A stretch of DNA of 64,000 nucleotides from NCBI GenBank assembly GCA_024232355.1, contig JAAEPW010000967.1, forward strand, positions 66,447-130,446, written 5' to 3'. Below, piece after piece: positions 35,986 through 45,092 of the stretch. The position numbers and the translations under genes were made by a program. The notes below the pieces were generated by a model. That model was not told the origin of the DNA, did no database searches, and worked only from the letters and a program-made list of their open reading frames with translations. The first letter of the stretch is position 1. Each line of letters begins with the position of its first letter. This DNA comes from Chloroflexota bacterium (lineage in GTDB: Bacteria; Chloroflexota; Anaerolineae; B4-G1).

Positions 35986-36405
35986 ATGACACGAGCAAAA
36001 AAACTAACGACGGTGGGCGTCATTCAGATCGTGATCGCTATGGCATTTTTTCTGACGCTCTTGTTCAGCCGCCCGGTCACAGCGACTAGAGCCGTGCTGG
36101 GTATCACGTCTACCGCCACGCTTGCTTCTGGGCCTACGTCTACGCCTGTACCGCAGCCTACATCCACCCTCGCGCCCATCACGCCCTTACCCTCACCCAC
36201 ATCCCCGCCTGCGCCCACGTCCAGACCATCGGAGCCCAAGGCTACGTCTGTCGCCCCCACTCCCACGCCAATCCCCATCTTGCCGTTGAGCGGGGGGGAA
36301 GCAGGTCAATCCGACTTGCTCTTTTGGGCAGTCGGTAGTGCGATCCTGCTCATTGGCTGGCTGTTCCATTTCTTGAGGCGAACACACAGCCGTATACAAA
36401 ACTGA
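35986..36405 (+). CDS. small Pro/Thr-rich surface protein with LPxTG-like tail
   Basis: The 139-residue protein has an N-terminal signal or anchor (VIQIVIAMAFFLTLLF), a Pro/Thr/Ser stalk (residues 45-98), then LPLSG at 99-103, a hydrophobic stretch 111-130 (LLFWAVGSAILLIGWLFHFL) and RR at 131-132. That is the three-part layout of sortase sorting signals, with Ser for Thr in LPxTG. Without a sortase gene in the window it may instead be an ordinary C-terminal membrane anchor. It is the third gene of the surface operon, 37 bases after the peptidase, with GGGGAGGGG before the ATG. Confidence 0.65.
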   Translation: MTRAKKLTTVGVIQIVIAMAFFLTLLFSRPVTATRAVLGITSTATLASGPTSTPVPQPTSTLAPITPLPSPTSPPAPTSRPSEPKATSVAPTPTPIPILPLSGGEAGQSDLLFWAVGSAILLIGWLFHFLRRTHSRIQN

Positions 36406-36413
36406 ACAGGCAT

Positions 36414-36452
36414 GCCAGGTTTCAGTCGGACGCAAGACGTCCACAACCTGGC
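36414..36452. terminator. nested hairpin between convergent genes
   Basis: GCCAGGTT (36414-36421) pairs with AACCTGGC (36445-36452), enclosing an inner GGACG/CGTCC hairpin. It separates the surface operon from the convergent ilvD gene and probably ends transcription from one or both sides; no long T run is present. Confidence 0.55.
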
Positions 36453-36466
36453 AGGTCTTGAATCAA

Positions 36467-38122
36467 TCACTCTAAAATCGCCCCCCTGTTGGCTGACGAG
36501 ACCATCTTGACGTAGCGGCTCAGATAACCGCCGGACGCCCGTGGAGCCGGAGCTTTCCAGTCCTTTCGTCGCTGAGCCATCTCTTTCTCAGAGATGTGGA
36601 GCGTCAGCCGCTTGTTGGGAACATCCAACTCGATCTCATCACCCTCTTCCACCAACCCAATCGGTCCGCCAGCCGCTGCCTCGGGCGAGACATGGCCAAC
36701 GGCAGACCCACGCGTCGCGCCAGAAAAACGTCCGTCGGTCAAAAGCGCCACTTTGTCGTCCAGCCCCATCCCGGCGAGAGAGGACGTGGGCATCAGCATC
36801 TCTCGCATACCAGGGCCACCTCGCGGTCCCTCACAACGAATGACGATCACGTCGCCAGCCTGAATTTTCCCGCCCAAGATAGCCTCCAGTGCGGCCTCTT
36901 CGCCATCAAAGACGCGGGCCGGACCACGGTGCTGCATCATCTCTGGCCGAACGGCTCCCGCCTTGACCACCGCGCCGTCGGGAGCCAGGTTACCGCGCAG
37001 GATGGCGATGCCGCCGTCAGGCCGGTAGGGATCATCAGTGGAGCGGATAACGTCCGTCAGGCGGCGCGTGCCATTCAGGTTCTCACTGACCGTCTGCCCG
37101 GTCACCGTGGGCAAGTCGCCATTCAGTGCGTTGTGACGGAGCAATTCGGCCATCACCGCCTGAATGCCCCCGGCCTCATTCAGGTCTTGTATGTGATGGG
37201 GGCCAGAGGGACTTAGTTTGACCAAGTAAGGGGTTTGACCGCTCACCGTGTCGAATTTTCCCAGGGGAAGTGCAATGTCCGCATCATGAGCGATGGCAGG
37301 CAAATGCAACACGGTGTTGGTCGAGCCGCCGATGGCCATATCGACGGCGATGGCATTCTCAAAAGCCGCCTCGGTCATAATGTCGCGGGGGCAGACATCA
37401 TCGCGTACCAGGTTCAGCACATTCATCCCCGCTTGTTTTGCCAATCGCAGGCGAGCGGCTGTAGTAGCTGGGATGGTACCGTTGCCAGGCAGGCCCATTC
37501 CTAACGCCTCAGTCAAGCAGTTCATCGAGTTGGCAGTGAACAACCCCGCGCACGAACCGCAGCCAGGGCACGCTGCCAGTTCCAGCGCTTTTAGTTCCTT
37601 CGCATCCATCCGTCCGGCCCTATACTCTCCAACAGCCTCAAACAGATCCTTGACGTCCACGTCTTTCCCTTGGTGCCGCCCTGCCATCATGGGCCCGCCA
37701 CTAACGAAAATCGCGGGGACATTGAGCCGGGCGGCCGCCATCAGCATCCCCGGCACGACCTTGTCACAATTGGGGATGAACACCAGGCCGTCGAATTGGT
37801 GGGCCATTACCATACTTTCGACAGAATCCGCGACCAGTTCCCGGCTGGGCAACGAGTAGCACATCCCCGAATGCCCCATCGCAATACCATCACAGACGCC
37901 GATGGTGTGGAACTCGAGCGGGGTGCCTCCGCCGATCCGAACCCCGGCCTTTACCGCATCACTCACCTTGTCGAGGTGGATGTGGCCGGGCACAATTTCG
38001 TTAAACGAATTGACGACACCGATTAGAGGGCGGTCCAACTCTTCGGGCGTCAACCCGATAGCGTAAAATAGACTCCGGTGTGGAGCACGTTCGTATCCTC
38101 GTTTCACTGAATCACTGCGCAT
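36467..38122 (-). CDS. ilvD: dihydroxy-acid dehydratase
   Basis: A 551-residue enzyme, usual length for IlvD. It dehydrates 2,3-dihydroxy-isovalerate and -methylvalerate to the 2-keto acids of valine and isoleucine. Iron-sulfur ligands are visible in [10 protein letters not shown] and [20 protein letters not shown] and [16 protein letters not shown] stretches also fit. Start at ATG 38122 ([17 protein letters not shown]) was chosen over a longer frame because the family begins there. It is the last gene of the branched-chain cluster. Confidence 0.95.
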   Translation of the reverse strand: MRSDSVKRGYERAPHRSLFYAIGLTPEELDRPLIGVVNSFNEIVPGHIHLDKVSDAVKAGVRIGGGTPLEFHTIGVCDGIAMGHSGMCYSLPSRELVADSVESMVMAHQFDGLVFIPNCDKVVPGMLMAAARLNVPAIFVSGGPMMAGRHQGKDVDVKDLFEAVGEYRAGRMDAKELKALELAACPGCGSCAGLFTANSMNCLTEALGMGLPGNGTIPATTAARLRLAKQAGMNVLNLVRDDVCPRDIMTEAAFENAIAVDMAIGGSTNTVLHLPAIAHDADIALPLGKFDTVSGQTPYLVKLSPSGPHHIQDLNEAGGIQAVMAELLRHNALNGDLPTVTGQTVSENLNGTRRLTDVIRSTDDPYRPDGGIAILRGNLAPDGAVVKAGAVRPEMMQHRGPARVFDGEEAALEAILGGKIQAGDVIVIRCEGPRGGPGMREMLMPTSSLAGMGLDDKVALLTDGRFSGATRGSAVGHVSPEAAAGGPIGLVEEGDEIELDVPNKRLTLHISEKEMAQRRKDWKAPAPRASGGYLSRYVKMVSSANRGAILE

Positions 38123-38184
38123 TGCTTTTCCTTTCCATAGAACACGGATCAAAAAACCTACGTACACCTACGTCGATCTGCACT

Positions 38185-39267
38185 CTATTCAGACTTGTTG
38201 GTGGTTAACTTTTCAATGACCAGAGCACCCATCTCCTCGGTTCCGACGAGGGTAGTACCTGGCTCGTGTAAATCCTGGGTACGGTAACCGGCTGTCAGCA
38301 CGTTCTCGACCGCGCCTTCGACAGCCTGGGCCTCGTCCTCCAACTCTAACGAGTGGCGCAGCAGCATCGCCACGCTCAGAATGGTGGCCAACGGATTGGC
38401 GATGCCTTGCCCCACAATGTCGGGGGCACTGCCGTGGATCGGCTCGTAGACGCCGTTCCGCTCCTCGCCCAACGAGGCCGAGGGCAGCATACCCATCGAG
38501 CCCGCCAACATTGAGGCTTCGTCGGTCAGGATATCGCCAAACATGTTGGCCGTCAGGATCACGTCAAAATCGGCGGGACAGCGGAGCAGGTGCATAGCGG
38601 CCGCGTCGATCAGCATGGTCTCTAGCGTCACGTCGGGGTATTTTGCCGCCACCTCGGCCACCACTCGCCGCCAAAGACGAGAACAAGCCAACACATTGGC
38701 CTTGTCGACCATAGTGACCTTGCCACGGCGCTGACCCGCCAACTCGAATGCCATACGGGCGATGCGGCGTACCTCGCTGGCGGTGTAGACCATCGTGTCA
38801 TAGGCGGTCAGGCCGTCTCCTTGTGCCTCTTGCCGCTCGCCAAAGTAGATACCGCCGGTGAGTTCCCGCACCACCAACAGATCGACGCCTTCCAAACGCT
38901 CCGGGCGCAGCGGGGAGGCGTTCTGCAACATTGGGAACACCTGCACAGGGCGCAGGTTAGCGTAGAGTCCCAGCCCTTTCCGAAGGCCCAGCAACCCTTG
39001 TTCCGGGCGCACCTTGGCCGTCGGATCAGACCATTTGGGGCCACCAACCGCACCCAACAGAACCGCGTCGGCTTGTTTGCAGGCATCCAGCGTTGCTTGG
39101 GGCAGCGGCTCGCCGGTCGCGTCCATAGCGCTCCCGCCAATCAGTACGTTCTCGAATGTGAATTGGTGCTCGTATTTCTTAGCGATGGTTTGCAAGACCT
39201 TGACGCCCTCAGCAACGACTTCCACGCCGATACCGTCTCCGGGCATTGTGACGATTTTTGCTTTCAT
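38185..39267 (-). CDS. leuB: 3-isopropylmalate dehydrogenase
   Basis: A 360-residue beta-decarboxylating dehydrogenase: [10 protein letters not shown] at the N-terminus, [35 protein letters not shown] and [15 protein letters not shown]. It oxidises 3-isopropylmalate to 2-oxoisocaproate in leucine synthesis; with CimA present it may also act on 3-methylmalate towards isoleucine. ATG 39267 has AAAGGAG upstream. It is separated from the rest of the cluster by a hairpin-repeat cassette. Confidence 0.95.
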   Translation of the reverse strand: MKAKIVTMPGDGIGVEVVAEGVKVLQTIAKKYEHQFTFENVLIGGSAMDATGEPLPQATLDACKQADAVLLGAVGGPKWSDPTAKVRPEQGLLGLRKGLGLYANLRPVQVFPMLQNASPLRPERLEGVDLLVVRELTGGIYFGERQEAQGDGLTAYDTMVYTASEVRRIARMAFELAGQRRGKVTMVDKANVLACSRLWRRVVAEVAAKYPDVTLETMLIDAAAMHLLRCPADFDVILTANMFGDILTDEASMLAGSMGMLPSASLGEERNGVYEPIHGSAPDIVGQGIANPLATILSVAMLLRHSLELEDEAQAVEGAVENVLTAGYRTQDLHEPGTTLVGTEEMGALVIEKLTTNKSE

Positions 39268-39296
39268 GAATTCTCCTTTGGTTTTTTTCATCGGTC

Positions 39297-39416
39297 AGAC
39301 CGGCGATAAAGTCACCGGTCTACAGAACAGCGCCCCGTCAACGGGGCTAGACGGTGTGCGCTACCAGCCGGATTGATCCGGCGCCGCTCTATAGCCGGGC
39401 GAATTCATCGCCCGGC
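39297..39416. repeat. cassette of four consecutive hairpins
   Basis: Four perfect inverted repeats follow each other: AGACCGG/CCGGTCT (39297-39321), GCCCCG/CGGGGC (39332-39347), GCCGGA/TCCGGC (39367-39382) and GCCGGGCGA/TCGCCCGGC (39394-39416, 9-base stem). A single related hairpin with the same CTACCAG flank lies at 46409-46425. Confidence 0.8.
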
Positions 39417-39442
39417 GGTCTTAGCTTGACGCACTCACTCAC

Positions 39443-40120
39443 TTACCCAGCGCTAAACACCTCCAACGAAATCACCTCAGCCTCCGGCGCGATGATCTCG
39501 ACGTTGGCCCGAATATTCTCCAAATGCTGGCGTACCGCCTGCTCCCCGATGCCAGCGGGCGCATAGGTCGAAAAGAACACCTGGCGAGTTTCAGACGTGA
39601 TCCGGGTACGCCGGTCTGTGCCATAGATGATGCTGGATATAACGGCTTGCGCGTCGGTGATAATCATATCGCCCGGTTTCAACACTTGCTCCTGGCCGTT
39701 GATCCGGGTAAAACGCTCGCTGCCATCCGACACGTCGAGTTTGAGGGGCATCTGTATTTTTTCCAAGTCATGGCCCGCTGTCAGAAGCAGGTCATCCAGT
39801 TCGGCCATAAACATCGCCTCGACCAGCCCGGCTACGCGGGGAATCGGTTTGCCCTTGATGGCGATGGACTCGAGTTGCAGCAGCACGTGATAGGTCTTTT
39901 TAAAGCGCTTGTAATAGGCAATGTACGCCTGGATTGTCGGCAGGGCCTTGAGCATGGCCTTGTCTGCACCGGCAAAACGGGATCGTAGCTGCTCCTCTAT
40001 TTCGGCTTTGCGAGTGTCCAGAGCTGGGTGGTGGTCTGGATTGACGACATCGCGCATCGCGAGTATCCCGACCACGGCTCTGGGATAGGCGGTCTTCCAT
40101 TTTTCTGATACGGTAATCAT
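39443..40120 (-). CDS. B3/B4 tRNA-synthetase-like domain protein
   Basis: The 225-residue protein matches stand-alone B3/B4 proteins, derived from the editing module of the phenylalanyl-tRNA synthetase beta chain (RFAGADKAMLKALPTIQAYIAYYKRF, IKGKPIPRVAGLVEAMFMAELDD, DGSERFTRINGQEQ are read across 50-170). It may hydrolyse misacylated tRNA or bind amino acids. Start at ATG 40120 was chosen with AAGGAG 13 bases upstream; a TTG eight codons earlier is possible. It has intergenic repeats on both sides. Confidence 0.8.
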   Translation of the reverse strand: MITVSEKWKTAYPRAVVGILAMRDVVNPDHHPALDTRKAEIEEQLRSRFAGADKAMLKALPTIQAYIAYYKRFKKTYHVLLQLESIAIKGKPIPRVAGLVEAMFMAELDDLLLTAGHDLEKIQMPLKLDVSDGSERFTRINGQEQVLKPGDMIITDAQAVISSIIYGTDRRTRITSETRQVFFSTYAPAGIGEQAVRQHLENIRANVEIIAPEAEVISLEVFSAG

Positions 40121-40162
40121 CTCGTGTTCGGTCTCCTTAACCAACTAGCACTTTTTTGTTTT

Positions 40163-40238
40163 GGACACGGATTTCACGGGTTCACACGGATATATTGGGT
40201 GGGGCGGCAAAATCCATGAAATCTGTGTTGATCCGTGA
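40163..40238. repeat. intergenic inverted repeat (ACACGGAT-type)
   Basis: Arms 40165-40191 and 40211-40237 are imperfect inverted copies built on CACGGATTTCACGG and ATCCGTG words. A GACCCAC/GTGGGTC hairpin (40237-40259) follows and overlaps the end of the methyltransferase gene. A relative with GAAT in place of GGAT lies at 48397-48469. Confidence 0.7.
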
Positions 40239-40257
40239 CCCACTCAGTTTGTGTGGG

Positions 40258-40998
40258 TCATTTGTGTGCGACAGCTACCAGCCTTTTGGCTTTGTGGTCG
40301 TAGGGAGCGCCCTCCATATCGCCGTAGACGTCCACAGCGCTGAATCCACACTCTTTCAACATGGTGGTCAGTTCAACCGCTGAATAAATCCAGTGAGAGA
40401 CCTTGAATTCATGCCGTCCCTGCTCATCTATTTTGATCCACCGGTTTTCCATCCAGCTCCAATTTTTGCTGACCTTGCGTTCTTCCAAAAAGATGACGCC
40501 GTCCTGCTCGTGCCAATCTCGTTCGCCAAAGATGCGCGCCAGGATTTCCTTCCCCATCATTTCAATGATGAGCGTCCCCTGGCTCTTGAGGGATCGACAG
40601 GCGTTGACGAGCACCTGTCGGTTCTCATCTGGCTCCTCAAAGTAGCCAAAAGACGTAAACATCATGAGGACACTGTCAAAATTGTCGGGCCTGCAAAAGT
40701 GCCTCATATCGCCCTGTACGAACTCGACATCCAGCCCCTCGCTTTCGGCCTGCTGGAGAGCTTGCTCAAGATAGGCGGCGGTCCGGTCTACGCCTGTGAC
40801 GCGGAAACCACGGCGGGTCAATTCCAAAGAATGCCTCCCGGGGCCGCAGCACAGGTCAAGAATCGCGCTCTCAGGGGCAATATCTAGCAGAGAGGTCACC
40901 TGGTCCACTTCAGCCGGTGTCGCTTCCCAGCGATCATCACCGAACATAAAAGGGGCCATCGTTTCCCAGAAAGCATCATTATCGTGCCAGGTTCTCAT
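40258..40998 (-). CDS. class I SAM-dependent methyltransferase
   Basis: A 246-residue Rossmann methyltransferase: motif I ILDLCCGPGRHSLEL, VTGVDRTAAYLEQA (acidic residue binding the SAM ribose), EFVQGDMRHF and NFDSVLMMFTSFGYF. Substrate unknown. It begins five bases after the acetyltransferase stop, suggesting one transcript. Confidence 0.87.
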   Translation of the reverse strand: MRTWHDNDAFWETMAPFMFGDDRWEATPAEVDQVTSLLDIAPESAILDLCCGPGRHSLELTRRGFRVTGVDRTAAYLEQALQQAESEGLDVEFVQGDMRHFCRPDNFDSVLMMFTSFGYFEEPDENRQVLVNACRSLKSQGTLIIEMMGKEILARIFGERDWHEQDGVIFLEERKVSKNWSWMENRWIKIDEQGRHEFKVSHWIYSAVELTTMLKECGFSAVDVYGDMEGAPYDHKAKRLVAVAHK

Positions 40999-41002
40999 TG
41001 GT

Positions 41003-41509
41003 TCAGTCTCCTAATTCCAAATCGTATCGTTGCTCAGTCAAAGTGACTCCCCAGATTTCGTGCGTTTTCTCCTCCGTCAGGCGAAATCCTGCCGACTGGT
41101 AAAGCTTGGCGGCTGCATTCAGTGCGCTCACCGTCCACAAAAAGACTGACGAGTAGCCACAGTCCCGGCAGAATTGCACAGCCTCTTGCACCAAAGCCTT
41201 TCCCATACCGTGTCCGCGCGTATCGGGATGAAGCAACAACCAACGAAATTGGGCTTGCTCTTTCGAGAATTTCACAATAGCCACCGAGCCGACGATCTGC
41301 CCATCTTTTTCGACGATCCAGAGTCGCTCCCGGTCTGTGCGCGACTTGCAAAACTCAGCCATCGGCCCGGCCACATAAGGCTCAAAGGTCGCGTCAAAGC
41401 CATACTCTTGGGCGTACAAAATGCCGTGCAGATATATCAGGTAGCCAATGTCGCCTGGTCTCAGATCGTGCCGTATTGTTATTGATGAGGGCTGTTTCTT
41501 GAGGTTCAT
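41003..41509 (-). CDS. GNAT-family N-acetyltransferase
   Basis: The 168-residue protein has the GNAT core: LWIVEKDGQIVGSVAIV, WLLLHPDTRGHGMGKALVQEA (acetyl-CoA loop RGHGMG), and YQSAGFRLTEE near the C-terminus. Acceptor unknown. Its start overlaps the stop of the asparaginase-like gene (ATGA). Confidence 0.88.
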   Translation of the reverse strand: MNLKKQPSSITIRHDLRPGDIGYLIYLHGILYAQEYGFDATFEPYVAGPMAEFCKSRTDRERLWIVEKDGQIVGSVAIVKFSKEQAQFRWLLLHPDTRGHGMGKALVQEAVQFCRDCGYSSVFLWTVSALNAAAKLYQSAGFRLTEEKTHEIWGVTLTEQRYDLELGD

Positions 41510-41988
41510 AGTGGCTCAAAGCGCCCCGCAGCGCGATTTTTCCTGACCTCGCGCGGATCGTAAATCCGACCGTTCATCGCAATATAGACGCCAGGCTCCA
41601 AACACTGGACAGCCCCCACCGCGCACCCGACGTTAAAGACCGCATCGCTGGTCTTGAAACCGGCAGGCTCCATCGCGCCGGTGATAACGATGACCTTGCC
41701 CTCGATGCCCAATAGTTCCTTGGCCGTCTCGACCATTGTGTCGGTGCCATGTGTTATCAGGATGCGGTCATACGGATCGTTATCAACGGCATCGCGGAGC
41801 AGTACACGATCCTGATCGGTCATGTCCAGGCTGTCTTTGCGGATCAGGGCCGTAATCTCGTATTCAATGTTCAGGGGCAGGTTGGCGAAAATATCCCGAA
41901 TGCTGGGGCCACCGATCTGGTACTGGCTGAGTTTATCAAAATAGACCTTGTCAATGGTTCCACCAACGGAAAATAATTTGATCTTCAT
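41506..41988 (-). CDS. single-domain asparaginase-like protein
   Basis: At 160 residues this is only the N-terminal domain of the type I/II asparaginase fold: KLFSVGGTIDKVYF holds the first catalytic Thr and ITHGTDTMVETA the second Thr-Asp pair; AMEPAGFKTSDAVFN follows. The C-terminal domain that normally completes the active site in the tetramer is absent, though such short forms are known in many bacteria. Start at ATG 41988 follows GGGGAAAG. Whether it hydrolyses asparagine is unclear. Confidence 0.82.
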   Translation of the reverse strand: MKIKLFSVGGTIDKVYFDKLSQYQIGGPSIRDIFANLPLNIEYEITALIRKDSLDMTDQDRVLLRDAVDNDPYDRILITHGTDTMVETAKELLGIEGKVIVITGAMEPAGFKTSDAVFNVGCAVGAVQCLEPGVYIAMNGRIYDPREVRKNRAAGRFEPL

Positions 41989-42001
41989 CGCTTTCCCCTT
42001 C

Positions 42002-42952
42002 CTACAAACAGCGTCGCAGTTTTTCTGGCGACATGTTCCCACCACTGAGGATGAGAGCGATGGTCTTGCCCTTGATACGCTCCTTGACCTGCAACGCTCC
42101 CGCCAGCGGGGCCGCCCCCGCCAGTTCCGCCAACGTCTTGGCCTTTTCCAGATAGAGGCGTACCGCCTGTCGCATATCGTCTTCTTTCACCAATAAAAAG
42201 TCGTCCAAGTGTTGCCACAAGATCTGTTGGGGCAGCATAAAGGGGGCGCGAGTCGCCAGCCCTTCGGCCTCAGTCTCCATTTGGGCCGTGGTGTGCTGCC
42301 GATTCTTCCAGGTCAGATAGGCAGCGGGGGCTGCGGCCGCCTGCGCACCGATCACCTGAATGTCAGGATTGATCGTCTTCGCCGCCAGGCAAGCGCCAGC
42401 GGCACCACTGCCGCCGCCAATCGGCACAAAGATCATCTCTACGTCTGGCTGTTGTTCTAGAATCTCGAGCGTATGTGTGCCGACACCGGCGATCAAGTAT
42501 GGTTCGTCGCCGGACGAAATGTAACGCAACTCTTGCTCTCGCGCCATTTGCTCGCAGCGAGCTTTTGCCGCGTCAAAATCCTGGCCGTGAAAGACGACCT
42601 TGGCTCCAAGGCTCTCCATTGCCTCCACTTTGACCGGGTTGGCTCCCTCTGGCGCGACGATGATGGCACGCACGCCAAAGAGCCGGGCAGCATAGGCGAT
42701 GGATTGGCCGTGATTGCCGGTCGAGGCGGTGATGACGCCCCGCTCCCGCTCGGCATCCGTCAACCGTGAGACAAGATTGATACCACCCCGCACCTTGAAC
42801 GCACCGACGGGTTGATAGTTTTCGTGCTTGACATAGACGCACGCGTCCAACAACCGGTCCAAAGTTGGGTAATGATACAAGGGTGTTGGGGACAGATACT
42901 TGCTGATGACGCGCCGGGCATCCAGCACATCCAAAAATGTGGGTAACTCCAT
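42002..42952 (-). CDS. threonine/serine dehydratase, no regulatory domain
   Basis: A 316-residue PLP fold II enzyme with the cofactor lysine in GAFKVRGG (Lys53), STGNHGQSIAYAA and the glycine-rich phosphate loop PIGGGSGAAG. It lacks the C-terminal ACT-like domain that gives feedback control by isoleucine in biosynthetic IlvA, so it resembles catabolic or archaeal-type dehydratases. In this cluster it may supply 2-oxobutyrate for isoleucine, alongside the citramalate route. AAGGAG lies six bases before the chosen ATG. Confidence 0.85.
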   Translation of the reverse strand: MELPTFLDVLDARRVISKYLSPTPLYHYPTLDRLLDACVYVKHENYQPVGAFKVRGGINLVSRLTDAERERGVITASTGNHGQSIAYAARLFGVRAIIVAPEGANPVKVEAMESLGAKVVFHGQDFDAAKARCEQMAREQELRYISSGDEPYLIAGVGTHTLEILEQQPDVEMIFVPIGGGSGAAGACLAAKTINPDIQVIGAQAAAAPAAYLTWKNRQHTTAQMETEAEGLATRAPFMLPQQILWQHLDDFLLVKEDDMRQAVRLYLEKAKTLAELAGAAPLAGALQVKERIKGKTIALILSGGNMSPEKLRRCL

Positions 42953-42984
42953 GGGCTGCTCCTTAGGTAAGATTATGTGTTCGA

Positions 42985-44553
42985 CTATCCTGCTGTCGTC
43001 AGCCCATATTCTACCGCATCTGCCAAAGCAAGCCAACTTGCCTCGATGATGTTGGCCGAGGCACCCACTGTGCTCCAACGCCGGACCTCGTTCTGCATGT
43101 CGATCAGCACACGAGTGGTCGCCGCCGTCCCGTGGTCTCCGTCCAGGATGTGTACCTTGTAATCGGCCAGGTCAAACTCGGCCAGATGGGGGTACGTCGG
43201 CAGCAATGCCTTGCGCAGAGCCGCGTCCAGAGCATTGACCGGCCCATTGCCCTCTGCAACCATGTGAAAGATCTGATCGTCCACGCGAAGCTTGACGGTT
43301 GCCTCAGCAAAAAGCCCGCGCCCTTCCCGGTGTTCGACGACGACCATAAAGTCGAGCATCTCAAAGGGAGAACGATACTCCGGTTGGGAGCGGTGCAACA
43401 ACAACTCTACCGACGCCTCGGCCCCCTCGAACGTAAATCCCTGATGCTCCAATTGCTTGATTGTCTGAAGCACCCCCGGCAGATCATCGATCTCGTCGAG
43501 CTTGATGCCCACTTCTTCGGCTTTGCTCAACAAATTTCCCCGGCCCGAAAGTTCCGAGACGAGGACACGCGACTTGTTACCCACGAGAACGGGGTCAATA
43601 TGCTGATAGCTCTCCATATTGCGCCGCATCGCAGCCACGTGAATGCCACCCTTGTGGGCAAAGGCGCTCCGGCCCACATAAGCTGCCTGACGATAGAGCG
43701 ACTGATTCGCAGTAGAAGCCACCGTCCGAGCAACCCGCGTCAGGTTAACTAACTGGCCCAAAGGCAGCGTCGCCATCCCCATCTTTAACTCTAGGTTGGG
43801 GATCACGGTGCAGAGATTGGCGTTGCCACATCGCTCGCCGTAACCGTTGACGGTCCCTTGAACGTGGACGCCCCCCGCTCGAATAGCCGCCAGGCTGTTC
43901 GCTACAGCTATTCCCCCGTCGTTGTGAGCATGGATGCCCAAAGGTACACTGGGAAAAGTTGACTGAACGTCTCCCACAACAGTCTCAATCTCCCATGGCA
44001 TAGATCCGCCGTTGGTATCACACAGCACCAAGACATCCGCGCTCCCTTCGACTGCGGCCCGAAGCGTGGAGATGGTATAGTCGGGATCGGCCTTGTAACC
44101 GTCGAAAAAGTGCTCAGCGTCATAGATCACCTCTCGCCCCTGCTCCTTCAAGTACGCGATGCTCTCTCGAATGATGCGCAGGTTTTCCTCCGGTGTGGTG
44201 CGCAGAACGTCACGCACGTGAAGCGTCCAGCTTTTGCCCACGACGGTGACCACTGGCGTCTCCGCCTCCAGTAGGGCCTGGATATTGGCATCATCCTGGG
44301 GCTGATTACCGACTCGGCACGTACTGCCAAAAGCCGCGACCTGGATTTGCTCCAGGTCCAGTTCCCGCACCCGCTGAAAGTATTCGACGTCTTTGGGATT
44401 GGAGCCCGGCCAGCCGCCCTCAACGTAATGCATACCCAGCTTGTCCAGTAGATGGGTGATCTTGAGCTTGTCATCTACCGATAGGGATATGCCCTCACCC
44501 TGTGTTCCATCACGCAACGTAGTGTCATAGAGTAAAACTTGTGGCTTTGTCAT
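42985..44553 (-). CDS. cimA: (R)-citramalate synthase
   Basis: The 522-residue enzyme has the DRE-TIM barrel motif YDTTLRDGTQGEGISLSV and metal site LGIHAHNDGGIAVANSL, then a C-terminal regulatory LeuA dimer domain (NGPVNALDAALRKALLP). The GTQGEGIS variant is typical of the CimA-type family rather than 2-isopropylmalate synthase (GEQSPG). It condenses pyruvate and acetyl-CoA, giving isoleucine a threonine-independent start through LeuCD and LeuB. Start at ATG 44553 (TKPQVLLYDTTLRDG) was chosen over a 76-codon N-terminal extension that has no family likeness. Confidence 0.9.
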   Translation of the reverse strand: MTKPQVLLYDTTLRDGTQGEGISLSVDDKLKITHLLDKLGMHYVEGGWPGSNPKDVEYFQRVRELDLEQIQVAAFGSTCRVGNQPQDDANIQALLEAETPVVTVVGKSWTLHVRDVLRTTPEENLRIIRESIAYLKEQGREVIYDAEHFFDGYKADPDYTISTLRAAVEGSADVLVLCDTNGGSMPWEIETVVGDVQSTFPSVPLGIHAHNDGGIAVANSLAAIRAGGVHVQGTVNGYGERCGNANLCTVIPNLELKMGMATLPLGQLVNLTRVARTVASTANQSLYRQAAYVGRSAFAHKGGIHVAAMRRNMESYQHIDPVLVGNKSRVLVSELSGRGNLLSKAEEVGIKLDEIDDLPGVLQTIKQLEHQGFTFEGAEASVELLLHRSQPEYRSPFEMLDFMVVVEHREGRGLFAEATVKLRVDDQIFHMVAEGNGPVNALDAALRKALLPTYPHLAEFDLADYKVHILDGDHGTAATTRVLIDMQNEVRRWSTVGASANIIEASWLALADAVEYGLTTAG

Positions 44554-44600
44554 CGTATCCGCCTTATGTTTGTTACCGTAACGCGCTATGGAAAGCGCGG

Positions 44601-45092
44601 CTACTTGAGTCGCTTCCGTGTATAGGGTACCAATCCGCCAGCTTGGATGATCCTCATAATAAAATCCGGGAACGGGGGCGTTTGAAAAGTGCCTCCAGTG
44701 CGCTCGTTGACGACGGTACCGGCTTGCAGATCCACAGTCAAACGATCGCCTTTCTCTGCCTCTGCCACCGCCTCCGGGCATTCCAGGATAAGCAAACCGA
44801 CGTTGATGGCATTCCGGTAAAAGATGCGGGCAAAGTTATTGGCGATGACGCATGAGACGCCCGCCCCCTTGATTGCCAGCGGCGCGTGCTCCCTCGACGA
44901 CCCGCAGCCAAAGTTCTCCCCTGCTACGATAATGTCCCCCGCCTGCACCGCACCGGCGAATTCGGTGTCTATGTCTTCCATACAGTGACGGGCCAGTTCC
45001 TCTGGCGTCGAGACGTTCAGATAGCGGGCCGGGATGATGGCATCGGTGTCTACGTTGTCTCCGTACGTCCATGTTGTGCCGTTGAATTTCAT
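44601..45092 (-). CDS. leuD: 3-isopropylmalate dehydratase small subunit
   Basis: A 163-residue swivelling-domain protein: [34 protein letters not shown] (substrate loop) and [15 protein letters not shown]. The short length and sequence are of the archaeal/HACN-type LeuD. It pairs with LeuC to isomerise isopropylmalate and, with CimA, citramalate. Its ATG overlaps the leuC stop (ATGA). Confidence 0.95.
   Translation of the reverse strand: MKFNGTTWTYGDNVDTDAIIPARYLNVSTPEELARHCMEDIDTEFAGAVQAGDIIVAGENFGCGSSREHAPLAIKGAGVSCVIANNFARIFYRNAINVGLLILECPEAVAEAEKGDRLTVDLQAGTVVNERTGGTFQTPPFPDFIMRIIQAGGLVPYTRKRLK

Noticed and set aside
44554..44781. N-terminal extension of citramalate synthase by 76 codons
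   Set aside because: It overlaps leuD, has no family likeness, and the enzyme family starts at the TTLRDG-proximal ATG at 44553.
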